Of a DNA stretch of 10,018 nt, positions 1 through 7,180 are shown one piece after another. Made by a program: the position numbers and the translations under genes. Every line of letters starts with the position of its first letter. The first letter of the stretch is position 1. Under the pieces are notes generated by a model, which was not told the origin of the DNA, made no database searches, and saw only the letters and a program-made list of their open reading frames with translations. The stretch lies in the NCBI GenBank assembly GCA_964585635.1, contig CAZPEV010000123.1:1-10018 (forward strand). Reading direction: 5' to 3'. This stretch comes from CAZPEV01 sp964585635. GTDB taxonomy: Bacteria; Zixibacteria; MSB-5A5; GN15; JAAZOE01.

Positions 1-1374
1 GCAACCGTTACAGGGATCATAGGCCCGAAAAGCCATCTCGACCAAGTTCAGAATGCCATCATCCGCCTTGCCGTTAATAATTACGCCCTTGGCCACCTTG
101 TCCACCGACAGCGCGATCCGGGCGGCGTTGTTTTGGGTGGCCACGATCAGGTTGGCCTGCGTGATCACGCCGCGATCATCGGTCTGGTAGTGATGAATCA
201 GCGTGCCGCGGGGCGCTTCAACGACGCCGATCCCCTCGTCCGGCGTCTGGGTCGGAATCGTCCGGACTTTGGGATTTATGATTTCGGGGTCGTTGGCCAA
301 CTCCTGCATCCGCTCGGCGGCATACATCAACTCGATCAGCCGAGCCCAGTGGGTCGCCAGGGTATGATGTACCGGTTTCTTCCCCAGGGTGGCGTACATC
401 TGATCATAGGCCTGCTGGGCCAGCGGGGTCGCCATACCGTCGGAGGCATTCAGCCTGGCCAGCGGCGCCACGGCGAAGATGCCGCTGGCGGGGCCGTCGG
501 TAAAACCCTGCCAACCGATTTCTTTGAGGTAGCAGAACTTCATATAGCTCCACGGTTCGACATGCTCGACGATATGATCGAGGTATTTGTGGCTGGGGAA
601 CTTGACCAGCTCTTTGCCGTCCGGCGTCACCACCCGCAGGTCGCCGTCGTAGAAATTGACCTTGTTATTCTTATCGACCATACCCATGTAGTAGGTGCGG
701 TGGGTGAAGGTCTCGGAGATGATATAGTCGACATACTGCTTGTTCTTCAGGACGATATCGTCAAAAACCTGCAGGCAGAACTTCCCAAACTCGACCGCCT
801 CGTTGGCGGTGGCAATGAATTTCTGCTGGTCTTCCTTGGTGATCGGCTTGGAAATTCCGCCGGGCAGGCCGAAGACCGGGTGGATCGCCTTGCCCATGGT
901 CAAGGTCATCAGCTCCCGGAGCCGTTTGCGGACGCCGATCACCTTCAGACCGGCCTCGGTCCCGACCTTCCCCAGCACGCCGAGGATATTCCGCTCGGCC
1001 TTGGGGGCCGTGGGGCCGACGACGAAATCGGGCCCGCCGAGGAAGAAAAAGTGCAGGGCATGATCTTCCACGTAAAAGATGTTGTAGAGCAGTTCGCGGA
1101 TCTTCTTGGCCGCCACCGGCGGATCGATATGATAGAGGCTGTCCAGCGCCTTAGTCGAGGCCATGTGGTGCGCGGTGGGGCAAACACCGCAGATGCGCGA
1201 GGTGATCTGCGGCATATCCTCCGCCGGGCGTCCCTGTGCGAATCGTTCAAATCCGCGCAGTTCCGGAACCTGGAAATAGGCATGGTCCACCGTGCCGGCA
1301 TCGTTCAGAAGAATATCAATCTTCCCGTGACCCTCCAGACGGGTGATCGGATCAATCGTAATCCTCTGGCTCAT
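1..1374 (-). CDS. mvhA: F420-non-reducing (methyl-viologen-type) [NiFe] hydrogenase large subunit, 3' end cut by window edge
   Basis: This is the catalytic subunit that binds the Ni-Fe(CN)2CO centre and oxidises H2 for the cytoplasmic MvhADG-HdrABC complex. It starts at the ATG on 1374, four bases inside the mvhG stop (ATGA), behind a GGAGG site. I read 458 uninterrupted codons to the window edge. Visible motifs are DPITRLEGHG (residues 8-17), the first nickel-ligand motif RICGVCPTAHH (Cys62, Cys65), AIHPVFGLPGG near residue 165, EAPRG (386-390), and the C-terminal DPCNGC (Cys455, Cys458), which abuts position 1. All four Ni-binding cysteines are therefore present. Only the short tail with the expected final His and protease site should be missing, since family members are about 470 residues. 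Its place next to mvhG/mvhD and hdrCBA argues for the group 3c (Mvh) type rather than an F420-reducing FrhA; no frhB-like gene is seen. Confidence 0.95.
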   Translation of the reverse strand, partial: MSQRITIDPITRLEGHGKIDILLNDAGTVDHAYFQVPELRGFERFAQGRPAEDMPQITSRICGVCPTAHHMASTKALDSLYHIDPPVAAKKIRELLYNIFYVEDHALHFFFLGGPDFVVGPTAPKAERNILGVLGKVGTEAGLKVIGVRKRLRELMTLTMGKAIHPVFGLPGGISKPITKEDQQKFIATANEAVEFGKFCLQVFDDIVLKNKQYVDYIISETFTHRTYYMGMVDKNNKVNFYDGDLRVVTPDGKELVKFPSHKYLDHIVEHVEPWSYMKFCYLKEIGWQGFTDGPASGIFAVAPLARLNASDGMATPLAQQAYDQMYATLGKKPVHHTLATHWARLIELMYAAERMQELANDPEIINPKVRTIPTQTPDEGIGVVEAPRGTLIHHYQTDDRGVITQANLIVATQNNAARIALSVDKVAKGVIINGKADDGILNLVEMAFRAYDPCNGC

Positions 1375-2360
1375 GATTGCTTTCCTCCGTCAGCGAGTGG
1401 TTTGTAGCGGCGATGCAGCAGCGAAGCCGGGAGGCTGTATCGGTAAAAGGTGCCGACCGGGTCGACGATCTTGTCCATGGCGGCGTCGATTTCCTGATCC
1501 TCTTTGGCCGCCGCCACCGAGGCCATGGCCGACAGCGCCTTGGCGCCGTAGTCGACCACGTGGCTGGTCGGACCCATGCAGCCGGTGCAGGGCATGTTCC
1601 CTTTGATACAAACGGAGCCGCATCCTTTGCGGGTCACTGCCCCCAGGCATAGGAATCCCTGGGCCAGCAGGCATTTTTGGGGATCGCTCTCCGCCAAGTG
1701 AGGCCGTTTGAACTCGGTCAGCGACAGATCGACCGGCTTGGAATCTTTCCGATCGCATTCTTCGCACAGGGAGATGTCGGGGGCCAGGACGGTTCCCTTG
1801 GGGGGCAACTGCCCGCTCAGAATGGCGCCCACGGCGTCAGTAATGAGGTTGGCCGGGGGGGGACAGCCGGGCAGGTAATAATCGACGTCGATGACCTGAT
1901 CGAGGGTCTTGACCGTCTCCCACAGCGTCGGCAGGTGCAGATTCCCCTCGGGAACGACGCTTTTTTCCTGGGGATAGGCGGCGTTGCCGGCGGCCATGCT
2001 GGGAACGGTCCGATAAGCCTCGTCCATCATCGCCTGGCGGCCATGAAGGTTGGCCAGCCCGGGAATCCCGCCCATATGCGAGCAACTGCCGAAGGCGATG
2101 ACGGTTTTGGCCTTGCGCCGCAGCAGCTCCGCCATTTCGTGCTGCTCGGAACTGCGGACGGCGCCGTTGATAAAGCAGACCGCCATCTGGCCGTCGGCCA
2201 TGGCTTCGACGTCGCTGCGCTTGAAATCCAGCGCCACCGGCCAGAAGACGATATCGACGGCGCTGACGACTTTGAGGATATCCTCATTCAGGTCGACGAC
2301 CGCCTCTTCGCATCCGCCGCAGGCGGCACACCAGTAAAATCCTACTTGCGGTTTGCTCAT
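1371..2360 (-). CDS. mvhG: F420-non-reducing hydrogenase small (iron-sulfur) subunit
   Basis: This 329-residue subunit relays electrons from the Ni-Fe site of MvhA through Fe-S clusters towards MvhD. The start MSKPQVGFYWCAACGGC is chosen because its ATG overlaps the mvhD stop by four bases and an AAGGAGG site lies 7-8 bases upstream. The same frame stays open further upstream, but that stretch is the antisense/out-of-frame shadow of mvhD. Proximal-cluster ligands are visible as Cys11/Cys14, the FGSC motif (Cys93) and LPGCPPP (Cys166). A cysteine-rich C-terminal half follows (SLCEEC, QKCLL, KGCGSVC, MPCTGC), as expected for the medial and distal clusters. There is no twin-arginine signal, so the enzyme should be cytoplasmic. 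The length is typical of Mvh/Vhu small subunits. Confidence 0.94.
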   Translation of the reverse strand: MSKPQVGFYWCAACGGCEEAVVDLNEDILKVVSAVDIVFWPVALDFKRSDVEAMADGQMAVCFINGAVRSSEQHEMAELLRRKAKTVIAFGSCSHMGGIPGLANLHGRQAMMDEAYRTVPSMAAGNAAYPQEKSVVPEGNLHLPTLWETVKTLDQVIDVDYYLPGCPPPANLITDAVGAILSGQLPPKGTVLAPDISLCEECDRKDSKPVDLSLTEFKRPHLAESDPQKCLLAQGFLCLGAVTRKGCGSVCIKGNMPCTGCMGPTSHVVDYGAKALSAMASVAAAKEDQEIDAAMDKIVDPVGTFYRYSLPASLLHRRYKPLADGGKQS

Positions 2361-2860
2361 ACTCTCCCTCCTTGCGCCACACCCGCGGCGTGAGGCTCGG
2401 CCACGGCCTCGGCGCCGTTCAAACGGCTGCGCACCTCCATCTGGAGTGGGCCGAGACGGCGGACGATTTCGGTCATCTCGTTGATCACTCGCTGCACCTT
2501 CTCCCCTTCCGAGGCGGCGATCCATTCCAGCCGCACGCGGCCCTCCTCGATACCCATCGAGGCCAGCAGCCGTTTGAAGAGGGTGATGCGGCGCAGCGCC
2601 TTGTAATTCCCTTCCTGATAATGGCAGTCGCCCGGATGGCAGCCGCCGATGAGGACGCCGTCGGCTCCCTCGCGCAGCGCTTTCACGATAAATTGCGGGT
2701 CGAGCCGGCCGGAGCACATGATCCGCACCACCCGCACGTTGGGGGCGTAGGCCAGCCGCGCCGTTCCGGCCAGGTCGGCGGCGGTGTAGGTGCACCAGTT
2801 GCAGAAAAACGCCACTATGCGGGGTTCAAATTCGCCGTGAGTCGGTTTATTGTCAGACAT
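2357..2860 (-). CDS. mvhD: Methyl-viologen-reducing hydrogenase delta subunit (MvhD), [2Fe-2S] electron relay to HdrA
   Basis: MvhD is the small protein that docks the hydrogenase on HdrA and passes electrons to its flavin. The start MSDNKPTHGEFEPRI was chosen because its ATG (2858-2860) overlaps the hdrA stop by 8 bases with GAGGGAG upstream; an earlier in-frame start would run far into hdrA. The protein has 167 residues. Family cysteines are clear: FFCNWC (Cys20, Cys23), RIMCSGR (Cys49) and GGCHPGDCHY (Cys74, Cys79), followed by YKALRR. It is somewhat longer than the usual 130-145-residue core, because of about 10 extra N-terminal residues and an Ala/Gly-rich tail after residue 145. It is a separate gene here, whereas in some organisms mvhD is fused to hdrA. 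Confidence 0.94.
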   Translation of the reverse strand: MSDNKPTHGEFEPRIVAFFCNWCTYTAADLAGTARLAYAPNVRVVRIMCSGRLDPQFIVKALREGADGVLIGGCHPGDCHYQEGNYKALRRITLFKRLLASMGIEEGRVRLEWIAASEGEKVQRVINEMTEIVRRLGPLQMEVRSRLNGAEAVAEPHAAGVAQGGRV

Positions 2861-4850
2861 AATTGACCACTCCCTCGATTTCGTGGAATATCTGCTCGTC
2901 GGTGAACAGGTTTTGCTGCAGGGCACCCGACGGACAGGCGGCGACGCAGGTGCCGCAGCCTTTGCAAAGAGCGCCGTTGACGACCGCCTTCTTCTTGGCC
3001 TCGTCATGGGAGATGGCGCTGTAGGGACACATCGTCAGGCAGGTCTTGCAGCCGGAGCAGAGTTCCTCCTGGACATAGGCGGTGTTCGGCTCCAGCTCGA
3101 CATGGCCGCGATCCAAAAGCGCCAACGCCTCGGCCGCGGCCGCGCCCGCCTGGGCGACGCAATCGGGAATATCCTTCGGCCCCTGACAGGCGCCGGCGAG
3201 GAAGATGCCGTCGGTGAAGGTCGAGACCGGGGCCAGCTTGGGATGCCGCTCCAGGAACCAGCCTTCGCGGCTGCAGCTGATATTGAACAGCCGCCGGACG
3301 TCGTCGGCATCGGCCTTGGCTTCCAACCCGACCGAGAGCACGACCATGTCGACCGGAATCCGCCGCACCATGCCGACCAGCGTGTCCTCAACCCGGATGA
3401 CCAGTTTTCCCTCTTCGTCGGGCGTCATCGCCCAGTCGGAGATTTCGGCGACGCGCCCACGGACGAAGTGGACGTTTTCGTTCATCAGCTTCTCGTAGAA
3501 TTCCTCGTACCCTTTGCCGGGGGTGCGCATGTCAATGTAGAAGTTGTAGACTTCGGCGCCGGTCCGCTCTTTGACCAAATGGGCCAGCTTCAGCGAGTAC
3601 ATGCAGCAGACGCGCGAGCAGTATTTGTTGGTCTTGGCGTCGCGGCTGCCGACGCAATGGACGACTCCGACCGCCTTCGGCTTCTGGCCGTTCCCCATGA
3701 GGACCTCGCCCCCGGTCGGACCGGCGGCGTTGACCAGCCGTTCGACTTCCAGGCTGGTGTAGACGTTGGGATACTTGCCGTAGCCGTAACGGGAAATCCG
3801 TTTGGCATCGAAGGTCTTGAAGCCGGTGGCCAAAATGATGGCGCCCGTCTGAATCTCTTTGATCTCATCCTTCTGGTCGAAGTTGATGGCATTCCGCTCG
3901 CAGGACTCGGCGCAGGTCTTCTTGCACTTGCCGGTCTTGAAATGGGCGCAGGTGGCCGGGTCGATAACCGCCACCAGCGGCGTCGCTTGCGGAAAGGGGA
4001 CGTAGATCGGTTTGCGCAGGCTCAGGCCCTCGTTGAATTCATCCGGGAACTTCCCTTTCTTGAAGATGCAGGCCTCGATACACTCCAGGCATCCGACGCA
4101 CAGGTTTTCATCGACGTAACGCGGTTTACGCCGGACCTTGACCTTGAAGTTTCCCACATAGCCCTCGACCCCGACCACCTCGGAATAGGTCCAGAGGGTG
4201 ATGTTGGGATGCGCCCTGACCGACGACATCTTCGGCGTCAGAATACAGGCCGAGCAGTCGAGGGTGGGAAAGGTTTTATCGAACTTGGCCATGTGGCCGC
4301 CGATGGTCGGTTCCCGCTCGACCAGAAAAACCTTGCGTCCGGCGTCGGCCATGGTCAGCGCCGCGTGAATGCCGGAGATACCGCCGCCGACGATCAGCAC
4401 GTCGGGATGGACCGGCACCTGGGTTTTTTGCAGGGGGCGATGGAGGGTCACACGATTAACGGCCGCGGCAATCAGCGCCTTGGCTTTTTCGGTGGCCATA
4501 TCTTTGTTCTTATTGACCCAGCTGACATGCTCGCGGATGTTGGCCATCTGGAACATGAAGGGGTTGCCGCCGCCGGCCGCCATCGCCCGCCGGAAGGTCG
4601 GTTCATGCATAAGGGGGGAACAGGAGGCAACCACAACGCGGTCGATCTTTCCTTCCTTGAGGTCCTTCTGAATCAGTTCCTGGCCGGGATCGGAGCACAT
4701 GAACTTATATTCCCGCGAGACCGTGACGTACGGCAATTTGGCGGCGAATTCCACCGCCTCTTTGACGTTAACGATGCCGGCTATGTTGATGCCGCAATGG
4801 CAGACATAGACGCCGACTTTGGGCGTGCCGTTCGATGATTTCTCAGCCAT
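2853..4850 (-). CDS. hdrA: CoB-CoM heterodisulfide reductase-like iron-sulfur/FAD subunit A
   Basis: HdrA is the flavoprotein hub where electrons from H2 (via MvhD) are expected to bifurcate between ferredoxin and the HdrBC branch. I place the start at MAEKSSNGTPKVGVYVCHCG (ATG 4848-4850), giving 665 residues. A strong AGGAGGT lies seven bases upstream within the hdrB tail, and the extra 40 residues possible upstream look unlike the family. In order: an N-terminal cluster domain (Cys17, Cys19, Cys52, Cys77), the FAD dinucleotide fold GGGISG (155-160) with ERE near 178-180, Cys199/Cys202, an inserted ferredoxin-like region (CVGCLECIEAC, 251-261, then Cys301/309/313/317), VVHCVGSRD and YCSRVCCMYS (410-419), and two C-terminal [4Fe-4S] ferredoxin motifs (598-608 and 629-639). 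All expected cluster cysteines are present. The length matches methanogen-type HdrA with no fusion. Confidence 0.96.
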   Translation of the reverse strand: MAEKSSNGTPKVGVYVCHCGINIAGIVNVKEAVEFAAKLPYVTVSREYKFMCSDPGQELIQKDLKEGKIDRVVVASCSPLMHEPTFRRAMAAGGGNPFMFQMANIREHVSWVNKNKDMATEKAKALIAAAVNRVTLHRPLQKTQVPVHPDVLIVGGGISGIHAALTMADAGRKVFLVEREPTIGGHMAKFDKTFPTLDCSACILTPKMSSVRAHPNITLWTYSEVVGVEGYVGNFKVKVRRKPRYVDENLCVGCLECIEACIFKKGKFPDEFNEGLSLRKPIYVPFPQATPLVAVIDPATCAHFKTGKCKKTCAESCERNAINFDQKDEIKEIQTGAIILATGFKTFDAKRISRYGYGKYPNVYTSLEVERLVNAAGPTGGEVLMGNGQKPKAVGVVHCVGSRDAKTNKYCSRVCCMYSLKLAHLVKERTGAEVYNFYIDMRTPGKGYEEFYEKLMNENVHFVRGRVAEISDWAMTPDEEGKLVIRVEDTLVGMVRRIPVDMVVLSVGLEAKADADDVRRLFNISCSREGWFLERHPKLAPVSTFTDGIFLAGACQGPKDIPDCVAQAGAAAAEALALLDRGHVELEPNTAYVQEELCSGCKTCLTMCPYSAISHDEAKKKAVVNGALCKGCGTCVAACPSGALQQNLFTDEQIFHEIEGVVNYV

Positions 4851-5748
4851 GGGATCCACCTCCTGCGACGGCCGCCGCCGCACGCGCCTCTCGGACCGGG
4901 ACAAACAGACGTTGCAGCCCAAGCTGTCGTTGCGGCAGGCCGAAGGCCATCCCCATCGCTTGGGTGACATAGACCACCGGCAGGTCCACCGCCTGCTCGA
5001 ATTTTCGATTCATCTTTGACTGATAACATTCCAGGTTGAATTGACACAGCGGGCAGGCCGTGACCAAGAGATCGGCGCCGCGTTTCTGGGCCTCTTTGAC
5101 GATGAGATAGCTGAGGCGCATACCGACGTCCGGAACCGTTCCAATCAGAGTGCCGCCGCAGCAGCGGGTCTTCAGCGGCCAGTCGATCGGCTCGGCCCCG
5201 AGCGCCTTCATAATCGTTTCCATCGTGGTCGGGACATGCTGATCGTCGAATTCGGCATAGGGCCGAATCAGTTGGCATCCGTAGTAGCAGGCGATTTTCA
5301 GGCCCTTTAGCGGCTGGCGCACCCGCGCCGTCAGCTTCTCGACGCCGACGTCGTTGACGAAGATATCAAGGGGATGACGGACGCGGACCCGGCCGGAGTA
5401 ACTCAAACCGGCGGCGCTCAGCGCCTGACCGACTTGACTCCGGATATCCGCATATTCCCGGATATACCGCTGCGCCTTATTCAAGCCCAAATAGCAGGCG
5501 GCGCAAGGAACCATCAGGTCAATCGTGCCGGCCTGCGCCTGTTGCCGCTCGGCCAGGGCCAGATTGCGGCCCGACAGGGCGAAGGCTTTCATTTCGCTGA
5601 CCGACATATAGGCGGTGGCGCCGCAGCAATTCCAGTCCTTAAGCTCCTCGACCGGCAAATCGAGCGCCGCGCAGACCGCCAAAAGCGATTCCTCATATCC
5701 CCGACCACTGCTCTTAAGCGAGCAACCGGGGAAGTATAGATAACTCAT
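4843..5748 (-). CDS. hdrB: Heterodisulfide reductase-like subunit B with two CCG domains
   Basis: HdrB carries the site where a disulfide substrate is reduced on noncubane [4Fe-4S] clusters; in methanogens that substrate is CoM-S-S-CoB. The 301-residue protein starts MSYLYFPGCS at an ATG that overlaps the hdrC stop by four bases, behind AAGGAGG. Both CCG motifs are complete: Cys9, Cys41-Cys42-Gly, Cys82/Cys85, and Cys154 (with Cys158), Cys196-Cys197-Gly, Cys232/Cys235. This ligand pattern is close to that of the structurally known methanogen HdrB, so both noncubane clusters should form. There are no transmembrane segments, so it is the soluble HdrABC type rather than HdrDE. The acceptor in a bacterium cannot be deduced from the sequence; candidates from related systems are small disulfides or DsrC-like proteins. 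Confidence 0.95.
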   Translation of the reverse strand: MSYLYFPGCSLKSSGRGYEESLLAVCAALDLPVEELKDWNCCGATAYMSVSEMKAFALSGRNLALAERQQAQAGTIDLMVPCAACYLGLNKAQRYIREYADIRSQVGQALSAAGLSYSGRVRVRHPLDIFVNDVGVEKLTARVRQPLKGLKIACYYGCQLIRPYAEFDDQHVPTTMETIMKALGAEPIDWPLKTRCCGGTLIGTVPDVGMRLSYLIVKEAQKRGADLLVTACPLCQFNLECYQSKMNRKFEQAVDLPVVYVTQAMGMAFGLPQRQLGLQRLFVPVREARAAAAVAGGGSHG

Positions 5749-6365
5749 CGGGCCACCTCCTTAGACGAGGCCGGGGTTCCCTTGGGATGTGACTCCAGGG
5801 CCCGGAACATGTCGCGCAGCCCCTTCTTCCCCTCGATCGATTCGGCCTTGATACTCATTCGGCCGCGGCGCCAGAGATTCCATCCCAGGCCCATTTGTCT
5901 GAACAGATTAAAGGGATTGGTTTTGAGGAACATTCGCACAATCAGCCGGCCTTCATCGCTGCGACCGGTTTTTGCCACCGACGAGAAGAACTCATTGGCC
6001 AAAATCGGGATCGGGAATTTCTTCGGATAGATTCCCTCCTTGATAGCCATCCGCTTGGCGGCATACATGACATCGGTGATCTTGATTTCCTTGGGACACT
6101 CAACCGCACAGGAATAACAGGAGGCGCACAACCAGGTCGTGTAGCTGGTCAGTACCTCCGCCTTGAAGCCGGCCCGGATCATGGCAATGATCTGCCGGGG
6201 GGTGTAATCCATATAGGGGCTGAGCGGACAGATGCCGCTGCAAGTCCCGCACTGGATGCACCCCAGCAGCGTCTCGCCCCCTTTAACTGAGGCGATCGCG
6301 CCGGCGAAATTGGGATCCAGTTCCGATTCGTATCGAATCTTATCCCAACCGTGCCATTTCTCCAT
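5745..6365 (-). CDS. hdrC: Heterodisulfide reductase-like subunit C (two [4Fe-4S] clusters)
   Basis: HdrC wires HdrA to HdrB through two [4Fe-4S] clusters. It is the first gene of the operon. It has 206 residues and starts MEKWHGWDKIRYESE, with AGGAGG seven to eight bases before the ATG on 6365. The two cluster motifs are CIQCGTCSGICP (Cys36/39/42/46) and CASCYSCAVECP (Cys80/83/86/90), in the usual spacing with TPRQIIAMIRAG between them. The C-terminal third (ANEFFSSVAKTGR, then NPFNLFRQM) matches the helical tail of the family and contains no membrane helix. The stop overlaps hdrB by four bases. A promoter with an embedded palindrome lies 70-100 bases upstream. Confidence 0.95.
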   Translation of the reverse strand: MEKWHGWDKIRYESELDPNFAGAIASVKGGETLLGCIQCGTCSGICPLSPYMDYTPRQIIAMIRAGFKAEVLTSYTTWLCASCYSCAVECPKEIKITDVMYAAKRMAIKEGIYPKKFPIPILANEFFSSVAKTGRSDEGRLIVRMFLKTNPFNLFRQMGLGWNLWRRGRMSIKAESIEGKKGLRDMFRALESHPKGTPASSKEVAR

Positions 6366-6434
6366 ACAGTTCCTCCTCTATGTCGAACCGCTAGTTCTAT
6401 TTGATTTCACGCCCAGATAATCTCATCCCGTCAC

Positions 6435-6462
6435 GTTATATGTGAAAATTTTCACAAAACAA
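6435..6462 (-). promoter_or_regulatory. Probable sigma-70-type promoter of the hdrC-mvhA operon
   Basis: Read on the minus strand, a -35-like TTGTTT (6457-6462) and a -10-like TATAAC (6435-6440, five of six consensus bases) are separated by exactly 16 bases. Transcription would begin near 6428, leaving a leader of about 63 bases before the hdrC ATG. The -35 is weak, matching at TTG only. The spacer is entirely occupied by the palindrome listed next, so a protein bound there would block RNA polymerase. Confidence 0.6.
6441..6456. promoter_or_regulatory. Perfect 16-bp palindromic operator, Rex-like (TGTGAA-N4-TTCACA)
   Basis: The bases TGTGAAAATTTTCACA form a perfect dyad filling the spacer between the -35 and -10 of the hdrC promoter. 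The arms and 4-base centre match the known binding site of Rex, the NADH/NAD+-sensing repressor (TGTGAA-N4-TTCACA). The same bases also satisfy the CRP/FNR-family pattern TGTGA-N6-TCACA, so sequence alone does not separate them. The position between -35 and -10 suits a repressor rather than a CRP-type activator, and the target operon handles redox metabolism; I therefore favour Rex. The regulator gene itself is not in the window. Confidence 0.62.
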
Positions 6463-6486
6463 AATAAATAAAATGAGTCCATGCCA

Positions 6487-6586
6487 CGCCCCCCGACCGG
6501 CTGGGTGCAAAGTTGCGGAGACGCCCGCATCACGGATAATGTCAATGCCATTGTCCCTAACTTTGGCCGGCACTTAAGGAAAGGCG
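6487..6586 (+). other. Possible branched (three-way junction) RNA structure, unassigned
   Basis: Nested complementary arms are visible. CCGGC (6497-6501) plus CAAAGTT (6508-6514) pair with the uninterrupted arm 6559-6570 (AACTTTG then GCCGG). Inside sit two hairpins: GCGG/CCGC (6515-6518 with 6525-6528) and an 8-bp stem GGATAATG/CATTGTCC (6534-6541 with 6549-6556). An extra CGCC/GGCG pair (6487-6490 with 6583-6586) could close it. The one U-G wobble in the 8-bp stem favours plus-strand RNA. It lies outside the predicted hdrC leader and matches no riboswitch I recognise; it could be chance. Confidence 0.25.
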
Positions 6587-6758
6587 AAATCCATTGATTC
6601 AGTTTATCAAAACGATCCCGTCTCAGAAGACATCGCATCGGATTACCATCCTTTTGTTATCCAAGGGTAAAATCTAACGAATTCGCCGTCAGAGTCAACC
6701 GAAATCTTGTTATTCCCGGCGTTTTGCCGCATTGTCTTTCCGTCGATTGAACTTAACA

Positions 6759-6787
6759 TATACAATACATATTTAGTCTGCTATTAT
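6759..6787 (+). promoter_or_regulatory. Candidate promoter directed towards pyk (extended -10)
   Basis: TATACA (6759-6764, four of six -35 consensus bases) is followed after 17 bases by TATTAT (6782-6787, five of six -10 bases). The -10 is preceded by TG one base upstream (6779-6780), an extended -10. It sits in the most AT-rich part of the gap. If used, the pyk leader would be close to 390 bases, which is long; a closer promoter was not evident. TTGAAC at 6747 with TATTTA at 6770 is a weaker overlapping alternative. Confidence 0.35.
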
Positions 6788-6860
6788 ACGTGACGAATAA
6801 CTCCAACGACTATTTTTATCTTGTTTCGGCATTTACCTGGGAAATGTTCATGCAAAACCT

Positions 6861-6876
6861 GTTAGTATTCACTAAC
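6861..6876. repeat. Perfect 6-4-6 inverted repeat in the presumed pyk leader
   Basis: GTTAGT-ATTC-ACTAAC is a perfect dyad about 65 bases downstream of the candidate plus-strand start site. It could be an operator for a dimeric regulator or a small hairpin. No T-run follows, so it is not an intrinsic terminator. It matches no operator I can name. Confidence 0.4.
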
Positions 6877-7180
6877 TATCAAAAAGATTAGGACTGCCAG
6901 TGGTAGAGAGACAAGATCATAGGGACGATCCCGGTTCAGCCGATAATAATCCACGCGATCTTTGCCCGTACCTGTTTCCAAAGATCAGCCAGTGTCGATT
7001 ATGTCTTGCCTATCGGCTGTAATGAATGGCTATCAAGCCACTAAACAACAACGCCTTGCGCTCCCCGAAAGGGCTTTCCTTTTCCATGAAACCACTTCTC
7101 TGCAGCGGACAGCCATGGCCGGTGGCTGCCGGCGGTCGTTTCTTGTTGATTTTCTGACGGCAAAGGCGAATCTATTGGTC

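Larger units (their letters stand above)
6366..7180. other. Divergent intergenic region between hdrC and pyk
   Basis: About 815 bases carry no convincing protein gene. The part between roughly 6400 and 6900 is clearly AT-richer than the flanking genes. It holds the hdrC promoter/operator, a possible branched RNA fold, a plus-strand promoter candidate and a second inverted repeat, listed separately. The small open frames inside it lack ribosome sites or recognisable protein features. From about 6900 to 7180 I see no further element beyond the presumed pyk leader. Confidence 0.7.

Noticed and set aside
2850..4838. Very long open frame on the plus strand opposite hdrA (about 660 codons), and a similar one opposite mvhA at 133-1407
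   Set aside because: The minus-strand genes are unmistakable; the antisense frames arise from GC-biased third positions and their translations show no protein-like motifs.
6423..6638. 71-codon minus-strand open frame in the intergenic region
   Set aside because: It would cover the hdrC promoter and palindrome, has no ribosome site and has no recognisable features.
6844..6888. 14-codon ORF beginning ATGTTCATG in the pyk leader
   Set aside because: It has no ribosome site and no attenuator-like structure after it.
6891..6957. tRNA-like words AGTGGTAGAG and GGTTC at about tRNA spacing
   Set aside because: The D, anticodon and T stems do not pair and there is no acceptor stem, so it is a chance resemblance.
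6962..7180. 73-residue in-frame N-terminal extension of pyruvate kinase starting at TTG
   Set aside because: There is no ribosome site before the TTG, the residues are unlike any pyruvate kinase, and the family start is at 7181.
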